Below, in pieces: positions 1 through 8,959 of a stretch of DNA of 64,000 nucleotides; position 1 is the first letter of the stretch, and each line of letters begins with the position of its first letter. The stretch comes from Mesoflavibacter profundi (lineage in GTDB: Bacteria > Bacteroidota > Bacteroidia > Flavobacteriales > Flavobacteriaceae): the NCBI RefSeq assembly GCF_014764305.1, contig NZ_CP061703.1:1890800-1954799 (forward strand), in the 5' to 3' direction. The translations under genes were made by a program, and so were the position numbers. The notes beneath the pieces are model-generated. The model made no database searches, had not been told where the DNA came from, and was given only the letters and a program-made list of their open reading frames with translations.

Positions 1-660
1 CTCTTCTTTAGTTTCGCCTAAACCTAACATTATTCCAGATTTAGTACGACGTTGTCCTTGCTGTTTTAAATAATTTAAAACTTGCATACTACGGTCGTAT
101 TTTGCTTGAATACGTACTTCTCTAGTTAATCTCCTAACGGTTTCTATATTATGCGAAACAACTTCTGGAGCAACATTAATAATTCTATCAAGGTGCATTT
201 CTATACCTTGAAAATCAGGGATTAAAGTTTCCATAGTAGTTTCAGGATTCATACGTCTTACAGCCTTAACGGTTTCTGCCCACATGATACTTCCCATGTC
301 TTTAAGATCATCTCTATCTACACTGGTAAGAACAGCGTGTTTGATTTTCATTATTTTTATAGATCTAGCAACCTTTTCTGGTTCGTCCCAATCTACAGTT
401 TCAGGTCTACCAGTTTTAACACCGCAAAAGCCACATGATCTAGTGCAAATGTTACCAAGAATCATGAAGGTTGCAGTACCTTCGCCCCAACATTCGCCCA
501 TATTTGGACAGCTTCCAGAAGTACAAATTGTATTAAGTTTGTATTTGTCTACTAAGCCTCTTAACTCGGTATACTTTTTACCTGTAGGTAATTTTACACG
601 AAGCCATTTTGGTTTAGGTTTTCTTTCTGGTAATATATTTGAAGTATTCTCTGTGTTCAT
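1..660 (-). CDS. lipA: Lipoyl synthase LipA (partial; C-terminal end lies beyond the window)
   Basis: Radical-SAM enzyme that inserts two sulfurs into the octanoyl group on lipoyl carrier domains, completing lipoate on 2-oxoacid dehydrogenases and GcvH. The start is the ATG at 660. The translated 220 residues show the N-terminal auxiliary-cluster cysteines ([13 protein letters not shown]-x4-C-x5-C) and the radical-SAM motif CTRSCGFC (C-x3-C-x2-C). The coding frame stays open to base 1, so the gene is cut by the window edge, not broken. It is the last gene of a minus-strand run and has its own promoter candidate at 679-686. The glycine decarboxylase GcvP encoded at 16.7-19.5 kb belongs to a system whose H protein needs lipoate. 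Identification is secure. Confidence 0.96.
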   Translation of the reverse strand, partial: MNTENTSNILPERKPKPKWLRVKLPTGKKYTELRGLVDKYKLNTICTSGSCPNMGECWGEGTATFMILGNICTRSCGFCGVKTGRPETVDWDEPEKVARSIKIMKIKHAVLTSVDRDDLKDMGSIMWAETVKAVRRMNPETTMETLIPDFQGIEMHLDRIINVAPEVVSHNIETVRRLTREVRIQAKYDRSMQVLNYLKQQGQRRTKSGIMLGLGETKEE

Positions 661-678
661 ATCTAAATAATCAAGTCA

Positions 679-686
679 CAAAGATA
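679..686 (-). promoter_or_regulatory. Bacteroidetes -7 box (TATCTTTG) for lipA
   Basis: Read on the minus strand this is an exact match to the TAnnTTTG -7 consensus of Bacteroidetes primary sigma factors. It lies 18 bases upstream of the lipA ATG, in the 49-bp gap after the Nramp-like gene, so lipA can be transcribed separately from the operon above it. No clear -33 box was identified. Confidence 0.5.
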
Positions 687-709
687 CGAGTAAATAATGT
701 GAATAAAAA

Positions 710-1924
710 CTATAGTGTTGTTAAGTACCAAAAGCTAAATCCAATTAAAAATAATATACCAAACCAACTTGTTAGTTTAAGTTTTAAACTTGGATGCCAA
801 TTTAACGGAGTATGTTTACTTGTGATTAGTTTATAGTTAGCTATAGCATAAAAAGGCGCAGTTATAAAAGATAAAATGGTTGCAATTTTAATTAGTAAAC
901 CCATTTCTGATTGTAAGCAGAAAAACACTAATACAGTACCTAAAACTAATAGTATTAACCAAAATAAAAATCCGTTTTTAAAACTGGTGTTAAAAATAAG
1001 TTCTGCAGTTTTTGTCATCGCTCTAGGAGATGCATCTAATGTAGTTAGTGTAGTGCTAAACATAGTTGTAAATGCTGCTATACCAATAATCACATACGAC
1101 CAATTACCAAGCTGTTTTGTGTATAATTCTATTAATTGATTGGCAAAAACAGAAGCTAGCGGACTTATGGTTTGGCCAGAATTAAACATTACCAAAGCGC
1201 CTAAAGCTATAAATCCTAAGCCAACAAAAATAGCTGCGATAAATCCAATATTAAAATCGAATAATCCAGTTTTTACATCATAATTTGGATTGTTTTTTTG
1301 TTTCTCTATAGCCCAAAGGGATTGCCAAATAGAGACATCTAAAGGTGCTGGCATCCAACCCATAAACGCAATCAAAAAGGCAATACTTTTGGCGTTTTCT
1401 GGTATGATTTGCGTTATTGTTATGGGTTGCGTATTTCCTTTAAGAGCTAAAATTACAGCAATTATAGTACTTATGGTTAAAGTAATTACAATAACCTTCA
1501 TTAGTTTGTCAAGTACTGTATATTTTCCTCTTAAAATAATTAATGCGCAAATTATTAGGATAATTACTGTCCAGATTTCTACAGAAAAAATGCTACCAAA
1601 TAATGAACTTGCTAATCCTGCTGTGACAATGGTGACTGCAGTTTGAATGGTAAACATGGTTAGAAAGGTTAAAATAAAATAGGTGAATAAAATACCTTTA
1701 CCTAATTTTTTGTAGCCTTCTAGTAAACTTTCTCCTGTTGCCAAAGCATATCTTGGTCCAAACTGAAAAAAAGGATATTTTATAAGATTGATTAGTAATA
1801 AAGCCCAAATAAATCCAAAACCAAACTCTGCTCCAGCACGTGTAGATTGTACTAAATGCGAAACACCTATTGCTGCTCCAGCAAATAATAAACCAGGACC
1901 AAGTTTTTTTAAGTTGAAATTCAT
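710..1924 (-). CDS. Divergent Nramp-family metal ion transporter
   Basis: Integral membrane protein of 404 residues with about eleven hydrophobic segments. The N-terminus (GPGLLFAGAAIG, then an RAGAEFGFG stretch) aligns with transmembrane helix 1 of Nramp/MntH proton-coupled Mn/Fe transporters. The canonical metal-binding DPGN of helix 1 is replaced by GVSH (residues 20-23). In helix 6 the methionine is kept (GWMPAP, Met191), but the usual MPHN becomes MPAP. Substrate may therefore differ from Mn2+/Fe2+; it cannot be assigned from sequence. The start codon overlaps the stop of the upstream sigma factor by one base (TAATG), indicating translational coupling. Family assignment is firm, function is not. 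Confidence 0.8.
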   Translation of the reverse strand: MNFNLKKLGPGLLFAGAAIGVSHLVQSTRAGAEFGFGFIWALLLINLIKYPFFQFGPRYALATGESLLEGYKKLGKGILFTYFILTFLTMFTIQTAVTIVTAGLASSLFGSIFSVEIWTVIILIICALIILRGKYTVLDKLMKVIVITLTISTIIAVILALKGNTQPITITQIIPENAKSIAFLIAFMGWMPAPLDVSIWQSLWAIEKQKNNPNYDVKTGLFDFNIGFIAAIFVGLGFIALGALVMFNSGQTISPLASVFANQLIELYTKQLGNWSYVIIGIAAFTTMFSTTLTTLDASPRAMTKTAELIFNTSFKNGFLFWLILLVLGTVLVFFCLQSEMGLLIKIATILSFITAPFYAIANYKLITSKHTPLNWHPSLKLKLTSWFGILFLIGFSFWYLTTL

Positions 1925-2469
1925 TATTGTTTTTGAATAATCTCGGCAAGCAGTTTTTTAGCTCTTAATAACTTAACTTTTACGTTGTTAATTGGCTCGT
2001 TTAAATGCTCTGAAATATCTTTATAACTTAACTCTTGAAAATATCTTAAGTTAATAACCTCTTGATAGTGCAATTTTAGCTTTTTAATATCTTTTAAAAG
2101 TTGAGCCAAATTTTGTTCAGTAATAAGTTTATCTTCTGCCGAAGGTGACTCGTCTAAAACTTGATAAACCTCATCGTCTGTTCTAGTTAAAGCTTGTTTG
2201 ATAGAGTGTTTTTCTTTTCTTACAATATCAATATGAATATTTTTTGATATGGTAATAAGCCATGTGCTAAAGGTGTAGTTGTCGTTAAACGTATCTATTT
2301 TATCAAACGCTTTAGAAAAGGTTTGAATTGTGATGTCTTCTGCATCATTTTCATTTTCTACGCGTTTAAGCTGAAATCCATATACTTGATCCCAATATGT
2401 ATTTAAAAGGTATTTAAATGCTTTTTGATCGTTGTTTTTGGCTTTTTGTATAGCTTCTTTTACTTCCAA
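1924..2469 (-). CDS. ECF-type RNA polymerase sigma factor (sigma-70 family)
   Basis: A 181-residue protein with region 2 at roughly residues 10-85 (including ENDAEDITIQTFSKAF and the STWLITISKN segment that contacts the -10 DNA) and a region 4 helix-turn-helix at about 125-175 (YQEVINLRYFQELSYKDIS). It would direct RNA polymerase to a small regulon. No anti-sigma gene is adjacent. It overlaps the upstream glycosyltransferase by 10 bases and the downstream Nramp-like gene by one base, so it is embedded in an operon. The stimulus is unknown; co-transcription with a glycosyltransferase and transporter hints at envelope or metal stress, which is inference only. Confidence 0.9.
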   Translation of the reverse strand: MEVKEAIQKAKNNDQKAFKYLLNTYWDQVYGFQLKRVENENDAEDITIQTFSKAFDKIDTFNDNYTFSTWLITISKNIHIDIVRKEKHSIKQALTRTDDEVYQVLDESPSAEDKLITEQNLAQLLKDIKKLKLHYQEVINLRYFQELSYKDISEHLNEPINNVKVKLLRAKKLLAEIIQKQ

Positions 2470-3572
2470 TAATTTGGTTTTGAAATTAGATTATTTATAA
2501 AGATACAGAATTGCAATATAAGTAAGAAAATTTCTAAAAAAGGTAACATTAAAATTAAATCTACTTCTTTAAGTTTTTTTGCAGCATATCCTAAACTTAA
2601 AAACTGAATAATTAGCCTAATAATACATATGCCTAATACAAAAGGCCATAAATGTAAGGTAGACAATAAAAGTATACCAAATACCCAAAATAAAACTTGG
2701 CTAATGTAAAATAACGCTAATAAAAACTTGTGTTTAAATTTATAATGTTTTGCAGTAGAAACATGTCTTCTTTTTTGTCTAAACCAAGCTTTAAAACTTG
2801 TTTTTGCTATAGATGTTGTGAACGACTTTGGGTCTAATGCTAAAGCAGTATTTTTTGCTGTTGCGACTTCATTAATAAAAAGGTCGTCGTCACCAGATCT
2901 TATTTTTATGTGGTTTATAAAACCATTTGCGTTAAAAAACTCGTCTTTATGATAAGCTAAGTTGCGACCAACGCCCATATATGGTAATCCTATTTTTGCG
3001 TAAGAAAAATATTGAACAGCTGTAAGTAACGTTTCAAAACGTATTAGTTTATTTAATATCGATTTTTTTACTGGCGTATAACTACCATAACCTAATACAA
3101 TAGTTTTTTGATCTGAAAAATAACCAGACATTTTAGTAATCCATTGTGTAGATAAAGGTTTACAGTCGGCATCTGTAAAAAGTAAATGATCAAAACTTGC
3201 TGCTTTAATTCCTAATGTTAGAGCGTATTTTTTGTTTCCCCAAAATGCTTCGTTATTTTCAACATTAACTATTTTTATATTGTTATGTTGCGCTTTAAAG
3301 CTTTCAAAAACATCTAAAGTTTCATCAGAACTAGCATCGTTAATTAATACGATTTCAAAATTTGGATAATTTTGATTTATTACTGAAGGTAAAAATTGTG
3401 AAATGTTTTCAGCTTCATTTTTTGCACAAATGATAACCGAAATAGGTAGGTTTTTACCTTTGGGTTTTTCTGCTTTAGAAAAAGCGAAACTTCCAAAAAG
3501 TACGCCGTAATATAATACTTGTATTAGGACTACAACTACAAAGCTGTAGAATAAAACATCAAGTATTATCAT
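2460..3572 (-). CDS. Membrane-bound glycosyltransferase, family 2
   Basis: A 370-residue inverting glycosyltransferase with a GT-A fold. Residues 1-30 form an N-terminal membrane anchor. The catalytic domain begins at LPISVIICAKNEAENI (about 43). A nucleotide-sugar/metal site is visible at TDADCKP, and a later RQKRRH segment corresponds to the QxxRW region of processive GT2 enzymes, only partly conserved. Three to four hydrophobic helices at about 285-370 make the C-terminus membrane-embedded. The sugar donor and acceptor cannot be read from the sequence. It lies 5 bp after the small Cys-rich protein and overlaps the sigma factor gene by 10 bases. Confidence 0.88.
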   Translation of the reverse strand: MIILDVLFYSFVVVVLIQVLYYGVLFGSFAFSKAEKPKGKNLPISVIICAKNEAENISQFLPSVINQNYPNFEIVLINDASSDETLDVFESFKAQHNNIKIVNVENNEAFWGNKKYALTLGIKAASFDHLLFTDADCKPLSTQWITKMSGYFSDQKTIVLGYGSYTPVKKSILNKLIRFETLLTAVQYFSYAKIGLPYMGVGRNLAYHKDEFFNANGFINHIKIRSGDDDLFINEVATAKNTALALDPKSFTTSIAKTSFKAWFRQKRRHVSTAKHYKFKHKFLLALFYISQVLFWVFGILLLSTLHLWPFVLGICIIRLIIQFLSLGYAAKKLKEVDLILMLPFLEIFLLILQFCIFINNLISKPNYWK

Positions 3573-3577
3573 GTAAT

Positions 3578-3781
3578 TTAAGAGTGTTGAGGTTGATTAC
3601 AAGAATCGAATTGATCTGGTGTTTTACCACAAAATCCACAAGCATCACCATCTTTATTTAACATAGGATTTTGACTTGCGCAAGTTCCAGCAAATTTACC
3701 GTCTTTTTTTGCCCAAATTTTGATTGCAATTCCTGCAATGCCTAATCCTAAAAGTAATAATGTAATTAATAAAAGTTTCAA
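3578..3781 (-). CDS. Small membrane-anchored Cys-rich protein
   Basis: A 67-residue protein of unknown function. Residues 3-24 are a single hydrophobic segment (signal anchor). The short C-terminal part carries four cysteines (one in GTCASQ, two in CGFCGK, one in DSCNQ), which would be periplasmic and could bind metal or form disulfides. Similar short proteins in Flavobacteria are usually labelled 'membrane or secreted protein'. It is the first gene of the run leading to the GT2, sigma, Nramp-like and lipA genes, 5 bp upstream of the GT2 gene. No catalytic function can be proposed. Confidence 0.75.
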   Translation of the reverse strand: MKLLLITLLLLGLGIAGIAIKIWAKKDGKFAGTCASQNPMLNKDGDACGFCGKTPDQFDSCNQPQHS

Positions 3782-3840
3782 AATATTTTGTCTTTATATT
3801 ATACTGCAAAGATATTATTTAATTACTAAATTTTATAATA

Positions 3841-3870
3841 AAAAAGCCATACTTTAACGTATGGCTTTTT
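3841..3870 (-). terminator. Rho-independent terminator after the anti-sigma gene
   Basis: Perfect stem AAAAAGCCATAC/GTATGGCTTTTT with a 6-nt loop. Read on the minus strand it is followed by more T residues, placing it 25 bases after the anti-sigma stop. It separates the sigma/anti-sigma operon from the small Cys-rich protein gene. Confidence 0.85.
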
Positions 3871-3894
3871 GTTAGTTTTAATTTATAAATGAAT

Positions 3895-4695
3895 TTAATC
3901 ATTTAATTTTAAAGAGATTTCGGCAACAGGTGTATCGTTAGAGCGTTGTAAGCTTCCGCCTTTTGGCTCTATAGATATACTCAAACCTAGCGCGTCTTCA
4001 GTGTAAGGTATCTCTTGAAGCTTTCTATCGGCTTCGTTTAGTATTCCTAAGCTTACCATTTTACCTTGTATGTCTGCCCAAATTTGGTAAACTTTATCGT
4101 CTGGTAATTGTGGTAAAGAAACAACATCTATCATAGATCTTTTTTCTTTAGGATTTATATATGCTACAGTTTTTAGGTCTTTTGCGCTTCTATTACCTTC
4201 TAGTACGTATTTTTCGGTCTCTGGATTATTTAATTGTTTAAATTGTTCTAAGATGTCGTTTAACTTATTATTGTTGTTTGTAATGTCACCTCTTAGATCA
4301 AAAATCTCGTCTACAATTACTTGATTTTCTTTAGAAAGCTGATTGTTTTGCATGTATAAATACGCAGAACTTCCAGCAAATAGTAATGCTGCAACACTTG
4401 CTGCTATTGCTAAACTGTACCATTTTCTTTTTGGTTTTGTGTTTAGTTTTACAACAGGAGTTTCTTCAATAGAATTTAAAACAGAATCTAAAACATTTTT
4501 TGGCGCTTTTACAGCATGTAATTGTGCTGTAAACTCTAATTGTTCTTCAAGCTTTTTGTAGGCTTTGTTAACTTCTGGAGATGTTTTTAAATAATGTTCT
4601 ACTTCTAAAGTTTGCGACGTATTGGTTTGGCCAATTAGATATTGTTCTAATAAACCAGAGTTTAAAAAAGTAGTTATTTTTTCATTTACATTCAT
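3895..4695 (-). CDS. RskA-like transmembrane anti-sigma factor
   Basis: Negative regulator expected to hold the ECF sigma factor encoded just upstream at the membrane. About 90 cytoplasmic residues come first (GLLEQYLIGQTN... typical of the anti-sigma N-terminal helix), then one transmembrane helix near 93-115 (LAIAASVAALLFAGSSAYLYM), a short coiled coil (about 118-155) and a periplasmic RskA-type domain (KVYQIWADIQGKMVSLGIL, then a SIEPKGGS strand). I start it at the ATG at 4695; a GTG one codon earlier is also in frame. Twelve bases separate it from the sigma stop. The signal that releases the sigma is unknown. Confidence 0.88.
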   Translation of the reverse strand: MNVNEKITTFLNSGLLEQYLIGQTNTSQTLEVEHYLKTSPEVNKAYKKLEEQLEFTAQLHAVKAPKNVLDSVLNSIEETPVVKLNTKPKRKWYSLAIAASVAALLFAGSSAYLYMQNNQLSKENQVIVDEIFDLRGDITNNNNKLNDILEQFKQLNNPETEKYVLEGNRSAKDLKTVAYINPKEKRSMIDVVSLPQLPDDKVYQIWADIQGKMVSLGILNEADRKLQEIPYTEDALGLSISIEPKGGSLQRSNDTPVAEISLKLND

Positions 4696-4707
4696 CACAT
4701 TATTAGA

Positions 4708-5238
4708 TTAAGGGTTGTAAATTTTTTTTAATTCACGTAATGCTATTTTTAATCTAGATTTTATTGTACCTAACGGTATGTTTAATTCTTCACTAGCTTC
4801 TTGTTGGGTCATACCTTCAAAAAACAGTGCATTTATGACTTCTTGATATTTAATGTCTAAGGTGTGAAGGTGCTTTTTTATATCCATCACATCTTCGTTT
4901 AAACTTTTGGTAGTCAGTTTATATACGTTTGAATCTTCAATTTGGATTTCTTTAGAAGATTTATTGTTAACAGATCTAATTTTATCTATTGCAGAATTGT
5001 AAGCAATACGGTAAAGCCAAGTAAATAGTTTTGCTTTTTCTGGATCATAACTTTTACCTTTTTTCCAAACTTTTATAAGTGTTTCTTGAAGTACATCTTG
5101 GGCTAGATCGTCATCACTTATTACTTTTTTTATTACACCAAAAAGTGCATCTGCGTAATTTTCGTAAAGTAAATTAATTGCAATTTTGTCTCCATTTTTT
5201 AAATGGGTTATTATACTATCTTCAAGAGAAAAATTCAA
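4708..5238 (-). CDS. ECF sigma factor, SigK-like, paired with RskA-type anti-sigma
   Basis: A 176-residue sigma-70 family factor. Region 2 covers about residues 22-90 (DDDLAQDVLQETLIKVWKKG, FTWLYRIAYNSAIDKIR). Region 4 covers about 120-172, with the helix-turn-helix EGMTQQEASEELNIPLGTIK and then SRLKIALRELKK. The adjacent RskA-domain anti-sigma in the same operon strongly supports a SigK/RskA-type membrane-signalling pair. The 5' end lies 52 bp from the murB stop, so a promoter between them is possible, though no exact -7 box is visible. Confidence 0.92.
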   Translation of the reverse strand: MNFSLEDSIITHLKNGDKIAINLLYENYADALFGVIKKVISDDDLAQDVLQETLIKVWKKGKSYDPEKAKLFTWLYRIAYNSAIDKIRSVNNKSSKEIQIEDSNVYKLTTKSLNEDVMDIKKHLHTLDIKYQEVINALFFEGMTQQEASEELNIPLGTIKSRLKIALRELKKIYNP

Positions 5239-5290
5239 AATTTTAAGTGTAATTAGTTAGTTTATCTATTTTTAAATGAAGATTTTATTT

Positions 5291-6304
5291 TTAAAAAATA
5301 TTGACTTCTGCTTCAATTGAAATATTAAAGATACGATAAATTGTTTTTTGTATCAATTTTGATAATTCTAAGATTTGTTGTCCTGTTGCGCCACCATAAT
5401 TAACTAAGACTAATGCTTGTTGTTTATGTACGCCGTAATTATCAAAAGTTTTTCCTTTAAATCCTGCTTTTTCTATTAGCCAACCAGCTGGAATTTTTAT
5501 TTCTGTATCAGAAATGACGTAATGTGGTAAGTTAGGGAAATTCTTTTCTAAATCTTTAAATTGATGTTTTGAAATAATTGGATTTTTAAAAAAACTTCCT
5601 GAATTACCAATCTGTTTTGGATCTGGTAATTTACTTTTTCTTATAGCAATTACTGCGTTAGATACGTCTTTTATTGTTGGATCTTTAACTTGCATAGCTT
5701 CTAACTGTGTTGTAATTGCGCCGTAATTTGTGTTTAACGAATGATTGCTAACAGTTAGTTTAAAGGTAACACTTAGGATGATGTATTTTCCTTTGGCTTC
5801 ATTTTTAAAAATAGAATTTCTATAACCAAAATTACAAGCTTTATTGGTTAAGGTTTCTATTTGTAAGTTTTCTAGGTTTAGTACTTCACACGAATAAAAA
5901 ACATCTTTTAATTCTACACCGTAAGCGCCAATGTTTTGTATTGGTGCTGTACCAACATTTCCAGGAATTAGAGACATGTTTTCTAATCCGCCATAATTGT
6001 TATCTAGTGTCCAAAGTACAAAGTCGTGCCAATTTTGACCAGCTTTTACGTTTATATATACAAAGTTGTCTTCTTTTTTTAAAATTTGTATGCCTTGTAA
6101 ATTTAAGTGAATTACTAAAGCATCTATATCTTGAGTTAAAAGCATATTGCTACCGCCACCAATTAAAAACTTTTTAGGGTAATTATTGTTTGAGTATAAT
6201 GATTTTAACTCTTCAATAGTTTGGATAGATGCAAAATGTTTTGCTTTTACATCTATTCCAAACGTATTATATGGTTTTAAAGATATGTTGTCTAATATTT
6301 GCAC
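5291..6304 (-). CDS. murB: UDP-N-acetylmuramate dehydrogenase MurB (type I)
   Basis: FAD enzyme that reduces UDP-GlcNAc-enolpyruvate to UDP-MurNAc for peptidoglycan. At 337 residues it matches the E. coli-type (type I) length. Visible motifs are the FAD-binding GGGSNMLL (about 49-56), SLIPGNVGTAPIQNIGAYG, a YRNSIFK tyrosine region, GNSGSFFKNP with the catalytic serine, PAGWLIEKAGFKG, and a C-terminal EAEVNIF carrying the catalytic glutamate. The start is a GTG at 6304 that overlaps the TAG of the aminotransferase by one base; the conserved N-terminus (ISLKPYNTFGID) leaves no better start. This implies translational coupling. Confidence 0.97.
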   Translation of the reverse strand: MQILDNISLKPYNTFGIDVKAKHFASIQTIEELKSLYSNNNYPKKFLIGGGSNMLLTQDIDALVIHLNLQGIQILKKEDNFVYINVKAGQNWHDFVLWTLDNNYGGLENMSLIPGNVGTAPIQNIGAYGVELKDVFYSCEVLNLENLQIETLTNKACNFGYRNSIFKNEAKGKYIILSVTFKLTVSNHSLNTNYGAITTQLEAMQVKDPTIKDVSNAVIAIRKSKLPDPKQIGNSGSFFKNPIISKHQFKDLEKNFPNLPHYVISDTEIKIPAGWLIEKAGFKGKTFDNYGVHKQQALVLVNYGGATGQQILELSKLIQKTIYRIFNISIEAEVNIF

Positions 6305-7494
6305 TAATCTTTATAAACTTTAAGTGCTTCCTTTAAAATATTTACAGCTTTAATTAAACTGTCTTTGTTTAAAACATAAGCGATTCTAATTTGGTTTAGT
6401 CCAACACCAGGCGTACTGTAAAAACCTGCTGCAGGAGCAACCATTATAGTTTCTTTATTTACATCAAAAGATTCTAATAACCATTGTGCAAATTTATCTG
6501 CATTTTTAACTGGTAACTCTGCAATACAATAAAATGCGCCTTTTGGTTTTGCTACTTTTACGCCTTCTATTTTACTTAACTCTTCGATTAACACGTTACG
6601 TCTTTCTACATACTCTTCAATAACTTCATCAAAGTAACTTTGCGGAGTTTGTAATGCAGCTTCACTTGCGATTTGAGCTAAGGTTGGTGGACTTAATCGT
6701 GCTTGAGCAAATTTTAAAGCTGTTGCTATAACTTCTTTGCTTTTAGATACTAAACAACCAATACGTGCGCCACACATACTATATCTTTTTGATACAGAAT
6801 CTATAACAATTGCATAGTCTTCTAAACCTTCTTCTTGTAAAATAGAGAAGTGTTTTGCTCCATCGTAAGCAAATTCTCTATAAACTTCGTCTGCTATTAA
6901 AAACAGGTCATGTTTTTTTACAATGTCTGCTAGTTTTTTAATTTCTTCTTTAGAATATAAATATCCTGTAGGATTTCCAGGATTACAAATAAGTATTGCT
7001 TTTGTTTTAGGAGTAATTAATTTTTCAAACTCTTCTATAGCAGGTAATGCAAAATTGTCTTCAATTTTAGAAATTACAGGAACAACTTTTACGCCAGAAG
7101 CAGTAGAAAATCCGTTGTAATTTGCATAGAATGGTTCTGGTATAATAACTTCATCATCTACATCCATGATACTTCCAAAAGCAAAAAGTAATGCTTCACT
7201 ACCACCAGTAGTTACTATAATGTCGTCGTGATTAACATGAATGTCATTTTTTTCGTAATAGTCGGCTATTTTTTTTCTGTAGCCTTCAGATCCTTCAGAT
7301 CTTGTGTAAGCTAATATGTCTAAAGAGTGTACTTTAACAGCGTCTAAAGCAACTTGCGGCGTTTTAATATCTGGTTGACCAATGTTTAAATGGTATACAG
7401 TTTTTCCGTCTTTATAAGCTTGTTCTGCAAATGGTACAAGTTTTCTTATTGGTGATTGAGGCATAGATTGCCCCTTTTGTGAAATTGCTGGCAT
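6304..7494 (-). CDS. Pyridoxal-phosphate-dependent aminotransferase, class I/II (AspC-like)
   Basis: A 396-residue fold-type I aminotransferase. The motifs are LNIGQPDIKTP near the N-terminus, TTGGSEALLFAF (cofactor phosphate contact), ICNPGNPTGYLY (Asn that contacts PLP), ADEVYREF (Asp and Tyr pairing with the pyridine N and O3'), SVSKRYSMCGARIG with the Schiff-base Lys236, and a C-terminal IRIAY with the substrate-carboxylate arginine. The amino donor is probably aspartate or another 2-amino acid, but substrate specificity cannot be fixed. Its stop overlaps the murB start, forming a two-gene operon. A perfect palindrome GCAAATTTGC lies 20-29 bases upstream of its ATG (7514-7523). Confidence 0.92.
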   Translation of the reverse strand: MPAISQKGQSMPQSPIRKLVPFAEQAYKDGKTVYHLNIGQPDIKTPQVALDAVKVHSLDILAYTRSEGSEGYRKKIADYYEKNDIHVNHDDIIVTTGGSEALLFAFGSIMDVDDEVIIPEPFYANYNGFSTASGVKVVPVISKIEDNFALPAIEEFEKLITPKTKAILICNPGNPTGYLYSKEEIKKLADIVKKHDLFLIADEVYREFAYDGAKHFSILQEEGLEDYAIVIDSVSKRYSMCGARIGCLVSKSKEVIATALKFAQARLSPPTLAQIASEAALQTPQSYFDEVIEEYVERRNVLIEELSKIEGVKVAKPKGAFYCIAELPVKNADKFAQWLLESFDVNKETIMVAPAAGFYSTPGVGLNQIRIAYVLNKDSLIKAVNILKEALKVYKD

Positions 7495-7621
7495 TTTTAC
7501 TTTTATTTGTCATGCAAATTTGCGAAAATTATTATAATTAATTCTAAATATTAGGTGTTAAAAATTAAAATCTAAATAAAGATTTGTAAATTTAAGAAGA
7601 CGTCTTTTTTCTGCTTTTTAA

Positions 7622-8959
7622 ATGCTTGTTAGATTATTTATATACACCATTTGTCTTTGCTTTGTTGGTAAGCTTTATTCTCAAAGTCAATATGTTTTGC
7701 CTGATGATATAAGCTATGATAAAATTGATTTTGAAATGATTAATAACGTCATTTTAATTCCCGTAGAAGTTAACGGTTTACAACTAAAGTTTTTATTAGA
7801 TACAGGTGTTAGCAAACCAATTGTGTTTAATTTTTTAAAAGCGTCAGATTCTTTACAGATTTTAAATGCTGAAAAAATTGAAGTTAGAGGCTTAGGAAAT
7901 GGCTCTAATCTGCAAGCTTTAAGGTCTAGTCATAATGTTTTTAAAATAGGAGAAGCAGTAAATAAAGATCAGGCTTTTTTTGCTGTATTTGATCCCGATT
8001 TAAATTTTGCGCCAAAATTAGGTAAAGCAATAGATGGTATTATTGGATATGATGTTTTTAAGGATTTTGTAGTGCAAATCGATTATAATAAAAAGCATAT
8101 TAAAATTTATAAACCAGAACGCTTTAAATATAAAAACTGTAAAAAATATCAGTCTTTTGATCTAACTTTTAATTATAACAAACCGTTTTTAAGTGCAAAA
8201 GTAGATTTAGAATCTAAAAAAAACATACCAGTTAATATGTTATTAGATTCTGGTAGTAGTGATGCTATTTGGCTTTTTGAAAATGATAAAAAGCAAATAG
8301 TTGTTGGTACAAATTATTTTACAGACTATTTAGGTGCAGGATTAAGCGGTAGTGTTTACGGTAAACGCTCTAAAATAGAAGCTTTAAAATTAGGAGATTT
8401 TGTAATTAAAAACCCTAAAGTTGCTTTTCCGGATTTATTAACTGTGTCTTCTGTTCAGTCTTTTTATGATAGAAATGGTTCATTAGGAGGAGAAATTTTA
8501 AAACGTTTTAATTGTATTTTTGATTACCCAAATTCTAAATTATATCTTAAACCTAATTCTAATTTTAGAGCACCTTTTAGTTACAATAAAAGTGGACTTT
8601 TAGTTGAACATAGTGGAGTAAGAATGGTAATGGAAATAGATCCGTACAACAATCCTACTATAAGTTTTAGCGATAGGTATCATGTAAATGTGTCTGGAGT
8701 AATTAAGTCCAATTATAGATATCAATTAAAACCAACTTACGTGATTTATCAAATTGTGCCTGATTCTCCAGCTGAAAAATCAGGTTTACTAATAGGCGAT
8801 AGGATTGTAGCAATTAATAAAAAGCTAACCGAAAATATGAGTTTAGATAAATTAAATAGTTATTTCTTTCAAGAATCTGGTCAAATATTACAAATAAAAG
8901 TAGATAGAAATGGATTTGAAAGGCAATTTAAGTTAACTTTAAAATCACCTTTAGAATAA
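7622..8959 (+). CDS. Secreted retropepsin-like aspartic protease with C-terminal PDZ domain
   Basis: A 445-residue protein with a signal peptide (residues 1-20, ending near KLYSQS). Two pepsin-like lobes each carry an active-site Asp: FLLDTGVSKP (Asp60) and MLLDSGSSDAIW (Asp209). A flap-like region precedes a hydrophobic ILKRFNCIFDYPNSKLYLKP segment. A PDZ domain follows at about 370-440 (IVPDSPAEKSGLLIGDRIVAINKK). Such aspartyl-protease/PDZ proteins are common in Bacteroidetes, but their substrates are unknown. It is a single-gene unit bounded downstream by a bidirectional terminator. A weak -7-like box (AAGATTTG) lies about 37 bases upstream. Confidence 0.85.
   Translation: MLVRLFIYTICLCFVGKLYSQSQYVLPDDISYDKIDFEMINNVILIPVEVNGLQLKFLLDTGVSKPIVFNFLKASDSLQILNAEKIEVRGLGNGSNLQALRSSHNVFKIGEAVNKDQAFFAVFDPDLNFAPKLGKAIDGIIGYDVFKDFVVQIDYNKKHIKIYKPERFKYKNCKKYQSFDLTFNYNKPFLSAKVDLESKKNIPVNMLLDSGSSDAIWLFENDKKQIVVGTNYFTDYLGAGLSGSVYGKRSKIEALKLGDFVIKNPKVAFPDLLTVSSVQSFYDRNGSLGGEILKRFNCIFDYPNSKLYLKPNSNFRAPFSYNKSGLLVEHSGVRMVMEIDPYNNPTISFSDRYHVNVSGVIKSNYRYQLKPTYVIYQIVPDSPAEKSGLLIGDRIVAINKKLTENMSLDKLNSYFFQESGQILQIKVDRNGFERQFKLTLKSPLE

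Noticed and set aside
284-670. Plus-strand open frame at the window start
   Set aside because: It lies antisense to lipA, whose minus-strand translation has complete LipA motifs.
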